Assembly (NCBI GenBank): GCA_045651205.1
Contig: JAZRSA010000028.1
Span: 1-38,528, forward strand
Length of the DNA: 38,528 nucleotides
DNA from: UMGS1649 sp045651205
GTDB taxonomy: Bacteria; Bacillota; Clostridia; TANB77; CAG-465
Reading direction: 5' to 3'
Positions 17,268 to 23,966 of the stretch are shown here, in pieces. The translations under genes were made by a program, and so were the position numbers. The notes beneath the pieces are model-generated. The model did no database searches and was not told the origin of the DNA. It saw only the letters and a program-made list of their open reading frames with translations. Numbering within the stretch: position 1 is the stretch's first letter; each line of letters begins with the position of its first letter.

Positions 17268-17381
17268 TTAATATACATATATAATATCAGAAGAGGGTTC
17301 TATATGCAATAGTTCCTTCTCTAAAATACACAAAATATCTATTTTGCGAAATAACACATAATGAAATAAGGTCTTCTTCAT
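17268..17381 (-). CDS. Possible 37-residue small ORF
   Basis: A short frame beginning MKKTLFHYVLFRKIDILC and ending DIIYVY. AAGGAG lies 9 bases before its ATG, which is the only reason to consider it. The stem-loop at 17346-17417 would bury that binding site (ATAAGG paired with CCTTAT). A small hairpin (AGCCT-ttcc-AGGCT) follows the stop. The dif-like site B lies within this frame. It could be a leader peptide of the recombinase transcript or chance. Confidence 0.25.
   Translation of the reverse strand: MKKTLFHYVLFRKIDILCILEKELLHIEPSSDIIYVY
17325..17352 (-). other. dif-like site B (candidate chromosomal dif)
   Basis: Read on the minus strand it is ATTTCGCAAAA, TAGATA, TTTTGTGTATT, the same 11-6-11 layout as site A and identical at 24 of 28 positions. 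It lies 348 bases upstream of the Xer-type gene. Non-coding strand composition changes from A/G-rich to T/C-rich at about this point, as expected at a replication terminus. Confidence 0.55.
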
Positions 17382-17417
17382 ATGGCCTACTCCTTATGCA
17401 TTGTGTTCTAATTTCGC
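17346..17417. other. Long imperfect stem-loop next to dif-like site B
   Basis: GCGAAAT (17346-17352) pairs with ATTTCGC (17411-17417). Inside it, CACATAATG pairs with CATTGTG allowing a bulge, and ATAAGG (17366-17371) pairs with CCTTAT (17392-17397). On the plus strand a T-rich tail follows, so it could be an intrinsic terminator of a small RNA. On the minus strand it would hide the binding site of the small ORF at 17268-17381. Confidence 0.6.
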
Positions 17418-17727
17418 TTTTTATTTTTTGTTTATAACATTTACTTCTATCTTATTTTCTTTTAATCTGTTTGATATCTTTTTAGTTTGTTTTGTATTTA
17501 TTTGTTTTTATTAATTTATTTTTTATTTACACTATGTTATTTATTATTTAAATTCAATATGTGCTATATCTTCTTCTCTCACACCTGTTTAGTTGATCAT
17601 AATACTAATATGTATAATTTTATAATTATAAGTTATATCTATCTTATTTCCTACTATATTAATGTTCCAAAGCTAACTTATTTCTATAAATATAATTGTT
17701 CATATATATTTTATGTATACTTTAACA
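17418..17727. other. T-rich non-coding stretch
   Basis: About 310 bases that are strongly T-rich on the plus strand, with no supported gene. An open frame here (17487-17771) encodes a Phe/Tyr/Ile-rich low-complexity chain with no binding site and was rejected. The composition is opposite to that of 17041-17280. Confidence 0.6.
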
Positions 17728-17756
17728 TTGAAATATGCTATAAAAGATGCTATAAT
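17728..17756 (+). promoter_or_regulatory. Sigma-A promoter of the 171-residue orphan gene
   Basis: TTGAAA at 17728-17733, 17-base spacer, TATAAT at 17751-17756. Confidence 0.75.
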
Positions 17757-17809
17757 GTCTACTGTAATTAATAATTTGTATTCTAATAAATAAATTTAAA
17801 GGAGATTTA

Positions 17810-18325
17810 ATGCCTATGAAGCAAAACAATGCCCGCTTTTCACTCATCCAGACAGGCAGCTTTACAAGCAAGCCTACGCCCAACCCGTTTAGAATCCGCA
17901 ATCTTATGTTAAACGTTGAGTTTGACTACATGCGCGCAAACGAGTACAATACAACCAGTCGCAGACATGCTATTGTGCGCATCCTACATAATAGACATAG
18001 ATATACCACTGTTAATACAGGTATCTATTTAAATGATGTAGATGAACTTCTTCTCTATTGCGAAAGAGAAAACGCTCGGACTATCACTAACATGATAAAA
18101 GAATATCTTACCACTCCATATGATCTTGTGGGAAATGCCGCAATTAATCTTACATCAGATGGAATTTGGTGGTGCATGGATAAGTCTCCTATGTTTGGAG
18201 ATTGGATTGCATATACATCTAATAATCGTGAGTACTTTAGAGATTGTTTGGATAATGCCGATGCCATTTGGATGATGACACCAAACTATACACGCGAAGA
18301 AGCTTATCGTAGAGCTGTTGTATAA
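17810..18325 (+). CDS. Orphan 171-residue protein, unknown function
   Basis: I do not recognise this protein. AAAGGAG precedes the ATG by 5 bases. It is soluble, with a basic N-terminal half (RIRNLMLNVEFDYMRANEY, then TTSRRHAIVRILHNRHRY) and a Trp-rich acidic C-terminal half (SDGIWWCMDKSPMFGDWIAY; ADAIWMM). The first ~180 bases use CGC, GCC and CCC codons and are much more GC-rich than neighbouring genes. From about 17995 the composition returns to the local AT-rich style, so the gene looks chimeric or recently acquired. It is on the plus strand in a region otherwise transcribed leftwards, with its own promoter and terminator. Confidence 0.7.
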   Translation: MPMKQNNARFSLIQTGSFTSKPTPNPFRIRNLMLNVEFDYMRANEYNTTSRRHAIVRILHNRHRYTTVNTGIYLNDVDELLLYCERENARTITNMIKEYLTTPYDLVGNAAINLTSDGIWWCMDKSPMFGDWIAYTSNNREYFRDCLDNADAIWMMTPNYTREEAYRRAVV

Positions 18326-18335
18326 CAAAACAAAA

Positions 18336-18365
18336 CCCGCTTACTAATACTAGGCGGGCTTTTTA
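18336..18365 (+). terminator. Intrinsic terminator after the 171-residue orphan gene
   Basis: CCCGC (18336-18340) pairs with GCGGG (18354-18358), with extra pairing inside the loop, followed by CTTTTTATT. Confidence 0.8.
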
Positions 18366-18379
18366 TTACTTTTATTTAA

Positions 18380-18409
18380 ATAAAATCAAACCCCTACTAA
18401 AAGTAGAGG
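18380..18409 (-). terminator. Terminator of the nuclease-like gene
   Basis: On the minus strand, CCTCTACT (18409-18402) pairs with AGTAGGGG (18398-18391) with one mismatch, followed by a T-rich tail. Confidence 0.6.
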
Positions 18410-18467
18410 CTGATATAAGAGGTTATATATGAAAACTAAAGTTTTCTCTAGTCTGCATTCTATTTAA

Positions 18468-19001
18468 TTAGTTCCAGATACCTAAACCTTGGTTTCTAGC
18501 TTCTATTTGAGCTTCTGCTAAGATGTCTAATTTATTTATGTTGTTTCTTTCAGCTCTAAGATTTGCTAAACCATCTTGTAATAATGTTTCGTTGTAGAAA
18601 TCATTTTCTATGTATAAGTATCCATATGTTTTTCCTTTTTCAGATTTAACTGTATCGAAGTCTACTACAACTGTTTTACCAGTTAAGTCTAATGACATTC
18701 TTTTAGTTAAAGCTTCTGTTTCTTTAGTAGATTCTATACCAATTAGGTTGATCTCATGTTCTTCGCCATTTGATACTAAAGTTACTGTTATACCATTTAC
18801 TTCTTTTACAGTTCCTTTTATAGCTTGTTTTGAATATTCGTAAGCATCTTTTTCTACGGGAGTAACAACAGCTACTTTATTGTTTTCTGGAGTAAATCCT
18901 ATAACTAAACCAGTAACTATTAATGCTATTGATATAATAATGACCGCTACTGCAGGTCCATATTGTTTTATATAAAACGTTCTTTTATTTTCATAATACA
19001 T
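18468..19001 (-). CDS. Membrane-anchored staphylococcal-nuclease-like (SNase) protein, probably catalytically impaired
   Basis: A 177-residue protein with a short cytoplasmic N-terminus, one membrane anchor (~16-37: AVAVIIISIALIVTGLVIGF) and an extracellular OB-fold SNase domain (~58-177). Family marks are NLIGIEST, LTGKTVVVDFD, FYNETLLQDGLANL and AEAQIEARNQGLGIW. By eye, key residues of active SNases differ: the RL-x-GID-PE motif reads NLIGIESTKE, and the usual YGR-LAY segment reads YGYLYI, so two catalytic arginines seem absent. A nucleic-acid- or peptide-binding role is therefore as likely as nuclease activity. AGGAGG precedes the ATG. The promoter region has an unusual set of repeats. Confidence 0.8.
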   Translation of the reverse strand: MYYENKRTFYIKQYGPAVAVIIISIALIVTGLVIGFTPENNKVAVVTPVEKDAYEYSKQAIKGTVKEVNGITVTLVSNGEEHEINLIGIESTKETEALTKRMSLDLTGKTVVVDFDTVKSEKGKTYGYLYIENDFYNETLLQDGLANLRAERNNINKLDILAEAQIEARNQGLGIWN

Positions 19002-19025
19002 ATTTACTACCTCCTAAAAATAAAT

Positions 19026-19094
19026 GTTACATAATAAGTCAATACTATAATATTATGATACCATAAATATTATGTAAAGTCAATATTATGTAAC
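19026..19094 (-). promoter_or_regulatory. Promoter region with TTACATAATA repeats (operator-like)
   Basis: GTTACATAATA (19026-19036) and TATTATGTAAC (19084-19094) form a perfect 11-base inverted repeat. A further TATTATGTAA (19068-19077) is a direct copy 16 bases from the last arm. On the minus strand, TTGACT (19083-19078), 17 bases, TATCAT gives a candidate promoter enclosed by these repeats; a second TTGACT lies at 19042-19037. Confidence 0.55.
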
Positions 19095-19167
19095 CAATTA
19101 TTCTCTTATTTCTCCGTTTTTAGTGTGTTGTTTTTATTATTTATTCGTTTCCTTGTTAAATATTATG

Positions 19168-19887
19168 TTATATATCTGCGTTGTGCCATACATTTTGAAC
19201 ATCGTCGTTAGCTTCTAATTTGTCTATAAAGTTTTCAAATTTTTCTGCTTCTTCATCAGATAGTTCTTTTTTTAGTGTTGGAACCATTTTGATTTCTGCT
19301 TCAACAGTTGTATAACCATTCTTTTCTAAATATTCACTAATCTTAAAGTATGATTCTGGTGCACCTGTAATTTCAATATATCCATCTTCACTTACGAAAT
19401 CTTCTGCTCCTACATCTAATACTTCTAGCATTAATGTGTCTTCATCTATACCAGCACTTTCTAATATAAATACAGATTTCTTAGTAAACATGTAACCTAC
19501 TGAACCGGTTTGTCCCATGCTACCACCACTTCTATCAAATATACATCTAATATCTGCCGCAGCTCTATTTTTGTTATCTGTCATAGCATCAACTATTACA
19601 GCAACTCCACAAGGACCAAATCCTTCATAAGATATTTCTTCATAATTAGTTGCATCTGAAGCTCCTGAAGCTTTTTGAATACATCTATTAATGTTATCAT
19701 TTGGCATGTTATTTGATTTAGCTTTAGCTATAACATCTCTTAATTTTGCGTTACTTGCCGGATCAGGACCACCTTGCTTTACAGCAACTGTTATTTCTTT
19801 ACCTAATTTTGAATAAATTTGGGCTTTTTTACCGTCAACGGCTTCTTTTCTTCTTTTTATATTTGCCCATTTACTATGTCCACTCAT
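19168..19887 (-). CDS. yebC: YebC/PmpR family protein
   Basis: A 239-residue cytosolic protein of standard length. The signature N-terminus MSGHSKWANIKRRKEAVDGK is diagnostic. KLGKEITVAVKQGGPDPASN, YEGFGPCGVAVIVDAMTDN and FDRSGGSMGQTGSVGYMF follow as in the family. Members are described as transcription regulators and, more recently, as aids to translation of proline-rich stretches; the sequence does not decide between these. AGGAGAAGG precedes the ATG. It is the last of a run of leftward genes after the two glycosyltransferases, separated from them by about 115 bases. Confidence 0.95.
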   Translation of the reverse strand: MSGHSKWANIKRRKEAVDGKKAQIYSKLGKEITVAVKQGGPDPASNAKLRDVIAKAKSNNMPNDNINRCIQKASGASDATNYEEISYEGFGPCGVAVIVDAMTDNKNRAAADIRCIFDRSGGSMGQTGSVGYMFTKKSVFILESAGIDEDTLMLEVLDVGAEDFVSEDGYIEITGAPESYFKISEYLEKNGYTTVEAEIKMVPTLKKELSDEEAEKFENFIDKLEANDDVQNVWHNADI

Positions 19888-19967
19888 ATATCCTTCTCCT
19901 CCTTCATATGTTTGGTTTATTAACCTTTAATATTTTAACACATTTTTATTAATTTGTGTAGTCTTTT

Positions 19968-20000
19968 TCGCTTCAAAATGCTTAAATTTAGCGTTTTTTG
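19968..20000 (+). terminator. Weak hairpin with plus-strand T-run
   Basis: CGCT...AGCG with an internal AAA/TTT pairing, followed by TTTTTT on the plus strand. No plus-strand gene ends here, so it may block antisense transcription or be fortuitous. Confidence 0.3.
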
Positions 20001-20002
20001 TA

Positions 20003-21043
20003 TTAAAGAGAGTCGTTTATTATACCATCAAATAACTCTATGTATTTATCTACTGTACATTTAGAAGAGTTTTTAACACCTTCTTTAATATTTTCATCAG
20101 ATAATTCTTTTAATAATTCTCTATTATTATATAATTCTTTTATTTTTTCTTTTAATTCTTCTTTATTTCTATTTTTTAATATATATTTTTGTCCTTTTTC
20201 ACCTAGCACTTCATAAGCTAAGCCTACGTCAGTAGTTATTACTGGTACACCACAGCTCATTGATTCTAGAAGTGGTCTAGGAGTTCCTTCTATTAACGAC
20301 ACACATACATATATGTCTATATGACTATAATATTCTTGCATTTCTACTGCATTTCTGTATTTATCGTTTACATCTGCATAGTAAGGTTCAATATTATATC
20401 CTTCAGTCTTAAGTTCCTCTATAGCTGGTTTCAATATAGTATGTAGACCTTTATAGTCTATATCATCTTCTGTTTTCTTGTTCCATTTACTGTTTCCAAC
20501 CCAACCAATTACTAAAGGTCTATTTTCTACATTTTCACTATCAAATCTTTCAAGTTTAGCAGGTACAAATAAATCTGTATCTATTGTATCTGGTATTTCT
20601 GCCCATGGAAGCGGACAGTTAGGAACTGCTGCATATATGTCATATAATTTCTTAGAACATACTAAATATGCTTTAGAATACAGTCTATATAGCTTTGTGT
20701 AGTCTATTTCAGGATCATTTATTGCTAAATGGTCATATACACATGTAGTTATTTTTCTTACCATAGATGATAAGTATTCGTCATAGTTATATCCTTTTAA
20801 AGCCACTCTTTCTTTGAAACTTTCATCTTCAAATTGAAGTAAAAGTTTTCTTGCAAGGAAGTGTATTACATCGTATTCCTTTGTAGCTTCTAAAATGTCA
20901 AATAAGTCTTTATTAAAATCTGTTACGCAATAAAACACATCTATATCATATTTATCGCTTAATTCCTTTTTTAATAATTGTGCAATTATATCAAAAGACC
21001 AATTAGGTATATCTGCAATAATTGCAATTTTATTTTTGCTCAT
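20003..21043 (-). CDS. GT4-type glycosyltransferase
   Basis: A 346-residue GT-B fold enzyme likely to transfer a sugar from a nucleotide donor. The N-terminus KIAIIADIPNWSFDIIAQ is a Rossmann acceptor domain. The C-terminal domain has RPLVIGWVGNSKWN, then ISLIEGTPRPLLESMSCGVPVI with VCV before it, containing the E-x7-E motif (EGTPRPLLE, ~251-259), and TDVGLAYEVLGEKG. I chose ATG at 21043, because the AGGAGG of the preceding gene's end lies upstream; the open frame extends to 21067. The start lies 14 bases inside the larger glycosyltransferase gene, so the two are translationally coupled and probably act on one glycan. Confidence 0.88.
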   Translation of the reverse strand: MSKNKIAIIADIPNWSFDIIAQLLKKELSDKYDIDVFYCVTDFNKDLFDILEATKEYDVIHFLARKLLLQFEDESFKERVALKGYNYDEYLSSMVRKITTCVYDHLAINDPEIDYTKLYRLYSKAYLVCSKKLYDIYAAVPNCPLPWAEIPDTIDTDLFVPAKLERFDSENVENRPLVIGWVGNSKWNKKTEDDIDYKGLHTILKPAIEELKTEGYNIEPYYADVNDKYRNAVEMQEYYSHIDIYVCVSLIEGTPRPLLESMSCGVPVITTDVGLAYEVLGEKGQKYILKNRNKEELKEKIKELYNNRELLKELSDENIKEGVKNSSKCTVDKYIELFDGIINDSL

Positions 21044-23174
21044 TATTCTTTTTAACCTCCTCTTCAAAGGATCTGTTTAATGATTCAAGCATACTGTTTA
21101 ATAATAAATATCTTTCAGCGAATTCTATATTGTTGCAATAGTTCTTATCTGTAGTAGAACCAGTTTTAATAAGCTTTGTTAAGTACTTGTCCATATCACT
21201 TATCATCTTTTCTATAGAGAAATATGTAACAATCTTATTTCTACATAGTTCTTTGTAATCTACTTTTTCTTTGTTTACAAGTACTTTTTCAATTGCAGAA
21301 CGATATTCTTCTATTTCATTTTCGGAATAATCGAACTCAAATTGTTGTTCTGGTACTTGATATGGTCTAATTAAGTAACCACAATCTGTTTGTATAAGCT
21401 CTTTTTGACCGCCTATATCACAAGATACTACAGGAACACCCATAGACATAGATTCGTATGTAGTAAGTGTTAAACCTTCTCTTAGTGAACATACAAGCGT
21501 TACCTTAGCTACTTTATAGAAACGTCTAACATCTTCTTGCATACCATAAAGATCAACATATTCTTCTAAATGTTCATCTGCAATTTTCTTTTTCATATCT
21601 TCAAATGCTGGACCATCACCTACAAAGGCTAATCTCACATTCGGTCTTGTTTTAATAAGTTGTTTTAATACTTCTATTGCAAACAATGGACGTTTATAAT
21701 GAACCATACGACCTACAAATAATATTACTTCTTTACCTTTGTATTTCTTTTTAAGTTCTGTCTCACCTTCATATTTTTTATTTAAATCATAAAAATCTGG
21801 ATCTGTACCTATATATACAGGTTTAATATTCTTAATATTTCTATTCATAATATTGTACATTATTTGTCTTAAGTGTTTTGTACAAGTATATGTATTATCT
21901 AAGTACATTGCAACTGAATTGGAATCCTTAGGGAAACCACCGTTTCTTAGTGTCCAGTTTTCTGCATGTATATAGTCTACGAATGGTATTTCTTTAAAAT
22001 GGAATTTAAGCCATGGTAATACATAGTATCCGTAGAAACTATTTGAAAGAACAACCGCATTTATCTTTCTAGATTTTATAATATGATAAATAAAGCTTGC
22101 CCAATCTTTTTCTTTTAAGAACGATGTTAAATCGAAATATTCGTCAACATATTGTTCTACTTTTTGCCTTAAAACATAATCACATTTCTTAGTGGTGATT
22201 ACACTAATTTCATATCCTTTTGCTCTTAGCCCTTTAATTAGGTTTAATGCGAATATATCCGCACCACCTACAACAAACCAAGGAACTATGAATAAAAGTC
22301 TTTTCTTTTCCGCTAACGGGAAAATATCCTTTTTAGTCAACTCTATCTTTTGTGGTATATCTTTATAGTCTATTTTATAGATTTTATCAAACTCAATAAT
22401 ATTAGTGTCTAATTTAATTTCAGACTTCATCTTATCTATATACTCATCAGATATTTTTGTTTTTTCTTCGCTATTTTCTACCATTACATATTTTTCAGTA
22501 GAAAGTTTTCTATGCCAATAACCATAATAGTCCATTTTAATTGGGACGTATTTCTTGCTTAAGAAATATAGCCACATATACCAATCTTCGTGAACTTCTG
22601 TTGGAAGAGACATAAAGCTGTCAAGTTCTAGGAATTTATCTTTTCTGATAAATGCACATCTAGATATAATGTTCTTTTTAGCCATTTCATAAATAGCTAG
22701 TTTTTTGTTAAATAGACCTTGTTTATCATGGAAGTTTACCATTCTAGAATATGCCCAAACACCTTCAGGGTTTGTTAGCATAGTAAAGTAACCACATTCT
22801 AACATTGTTTTGTCTATTAAGTCTGATTCACAAAGAAGTAATAATAAATCACTCTTTGCTTCTTTTGCTGCGATGTATTGTGCTTTTGCAATACTATCAT
22901 CTTCTTCTAATTTTACAATTCTAATTCTTTTATCTATCTTAATTAATTCGTTTAATGTTTCATCAATTTCATGTGTTGCAATTAACCATTCCCAGTGTGG
23001 GAAAGTTTGGTTAAGTAATGAGTTATATGTTTGTTTTATATAACCCTGATTTTCATAGTGTGTTATAACACTTACATATATATTATCTACATATGTACTA
23101 AGTCTAGACTCTGTCTTTTTTCCTGGTTCTAATGTAAAGTCAAAGTAGTCTAGCTCTGTCTTTTGATTATTCAT
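21030..23174 (-). CDS. Two-domain glycosyltransferase (GT2 plus GT4)
   Basis: A 714-residue fusion. Residues ~30-240 are a GT2 (GT-A) domain: YVSVITHYENQGYIKQTYNS, LNQTFPHWEWLI, and an acidic CESDLID where a DxD-type metal site is expected. Residues ~285-690 are a GT4 (GT-B) domain: RLLFIVPWFVVGGADIFAL, VILFVGRMVHYKRP, AFVGDGPAFEDMKK, and REGLTLTTYESMSMGVPVV with E-x7-E (~565-573). No membrane segments are visible. Two activities in one chain suggest consecutive sugar additions to a cell-envelope glycan. AGGAGGTAAA precedes the ATG. It forms an operon with the overlapping GT4 gene. Confidence 0.9.
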   Translation of the reverse strand: MNNQKTELDYFDFTLEPGKKTESRLSTYVDNIYVSVITHYENQGYIKQTYNSLLNQTFPHWEWLIATHEIDETLNELIKIDKRIRIVKLEEDDSIAKAQYIAAKEAKSDLLLLLCESDLIDKTMLECGYFTMLTNPEGVWAYSRMVNFHDKQGLFNKKLAIYEMAKKNIISRCAFIRKDKFLELDSFMSLPTEVHEDWYMWLYFLSKKYVPIKMDYYGYWHRKLSTEKYVMVENSEEKTKISDEYIDKMKSEIKLDTNIIEFDKIYKIDYKDIPQKIELTKKDIFPLAEKKRLLFIVPWFVVGGADIFALNLIKGLRAKGYEISVITTKKCDYVLRQKVEQYVDEYFDLTSFLKEKDWASFIYHIIKSRKINAVVLSNSFYGYYVLPWLKFHFKEIPFVDYIHAENWTLRNGGFPKDSNSVAMYLDNTYTCTKHLRQIMYNIMNRNIKNIKPVYIGTDPDFYDLNKKYEGETELKKKYKGKEVILFVGRMVHYKRPLFAIEVLKQLIKTRPNVRLAFVGDGPAFEDMKKKIADEHLEEYVDLYGMQEDVRRFYKVAKVTLVCSLREGLTLTTYESMSMGVPVVSCDIGGQKELIQTDCGYLIRPYQVPEQQFEFDYSENEIEEYRSAIEKVLVNKEKVDYKELCRNKIVTYFSIEKMISDMDKYLTKLIKTGSTTDKNYCNNIEFAERYLLLNSMLESLNRSFEEEVKKNNEQK

Positions 23175-23206
23175 TTTACCTCCTAAAATTTTAAGGCTAC
23201 ATTTCT

Positions 23207-23235
23207 ATTATACCATTTTTGAGATAATAAGTAAA
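23207..23235 (-). promoter_or_regulatory. Sigma-A promoter of the glycosyltransferase operon
   Basis: On the minus strand, TTTACT (23235-23230), 17-base spacer, TATAAT (23212-23207). Confidence 0.7.
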
Positions 23236-23243
23236 GCTTAAAA

Positions 23244-23280
23244 GTGCCTGGAACCCTTGCTATAACTAGCACCTGGTACC
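23244..23280. repeat. Short intergenic CCTGG repeat element
   Basis: GCCTGGAACC (23246-23255) and ACCTGGTACC (23271-23280) are imperfect direct repeats 25 bases apart. CCTGGAACCCTTGC (23247-23260) recurs with one change at 1967-1980, in another intergenic region. Confidence 0.4.
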
Positions 23281-23287
23281 AACATAA

Positions 23288-23322
23288 CAAAGAAACGCTA
23301 TGTCCCACATAAGGTTTAGCGT
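23288..23322 (-). terminator. Terminator of the polA operon
   Basis: AGAAACGCTA (23291-23300) and TAGCGTTTCT (23317-23326) form a perfect 10-base stem between the lytic transglycosylase gene and the glycosyltransferase promoter. The minus-strand tail is TTTGTT. Confidence 0.7.
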
Positions 23323-23368
23323 TTCTAATTTTGTTAAAATTTATTTGATTTTTTCTATTGTTTTAATA

Positions 23369-23941
23369 TTAATTGTATAATTTTGTATACAAATTATAAT
23401 TATTTAATACCTTTTCAAAATACATTTTTGTTTCACTATATTCTATATTCTCTAATAGCTTTGTGTAATCTGTATATTCGTTATATTCTGCTTCAAGCCA
23501 TGTGTCTACTCTACCCATTCCCGCGTTATATGCAATAATTGCAAGATAATAATTACCATCAAAATATTTTATTAAGTATGATAAATACTTAGTTCCAATA
23601 TGTATATTAGTATATGGATCAAATATGTCATATGATTTATCATCTACTGTATCTATTTTTCTTGCCATTTGTTTTGATGTTGGATCCATTATTTGCATTA
23701 ATCCTTTTGCATCACTGCTAGAAACTGCATCTTTGTTAAAGTTGCTTTCTTGTTTTATTACTGCATATATTAGATTAGGATCTACGTTATATATACTAGC
23801 TGCTTGTTCTACTATATCTTTATATTTTCTTGGATACAATAAATTTATTATTAGTAAATATACTAATGGCGCTAATATTACTAAAGAAATGATAACATTT
23901 AAAGATATTTTTGTCTTACTGTTCTTTTTACTCTTTTTCAA
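23369..23941 (-). CDS. Membrane-anchored soluble-lytic-transglycosylase-like (GH23) protein
   Basis: A 190-residue murein-cleaving enzyme. It has a Lys-rich N-terminus, one membrane anchor (~13-35), and an SLT domain (~40-190) with the catalytic Glu65 in VIKQESNFN, then SDAKGLMQIM and AIIAYNAGMGRVDTWL, all characteristic of the Slt/MltE group. The start is TTG at 23941, nine bases after AAGGAG. It follows polA by 25 bases and ends the leftward operon. Placement of a small SLT protein beside polA suggests shared transcription and not shared function. Confidence 0.92.
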   Translation of the reverse strand: MKKSKKNSKTKISLNVIISLVILAPLVYLLIINLLYPRKYKDIVEQAASIYNVDPNLIYAVIKQESNFNKDAVSSSDAKGLMQIMDPTSKQMARKIDTVDDKSYDIFDPYTNIHIGTKYLSYLIKYFDGNYYLAIIAYNAGMGRVDTWLEAEYNEYTDYTKLLENIEYSETKMYFEKVLNNYNLYTKLYN

Positions 23942-23966
23942 TTTGTTTTTCTCCTTATCTTTAATA

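Noticed and set aside
17407..17434. A third dif-like stretch (ATTTCGC followed by T-rich bases and TTTTGT)
   Set aside because: Only the left arm matches; centre and right arm are wrong in sequence and spacing, and the bases are explained by the hairpin and its T-run.
17487..17771. 94-codon open frame in the T-rich region (plus strand)
   Set aside because: Translation is almost only Phe, Tyr, Ile, Leu and Cys because of base composition. It lacks a binding site and overlaps the promoter of the next gene.
14101..18400. Prophage or conjugative element around the recombinase
   Set aside because: No structural, portal, relaxase, excisionase or repressor genes and no tRNA attachment site are present.
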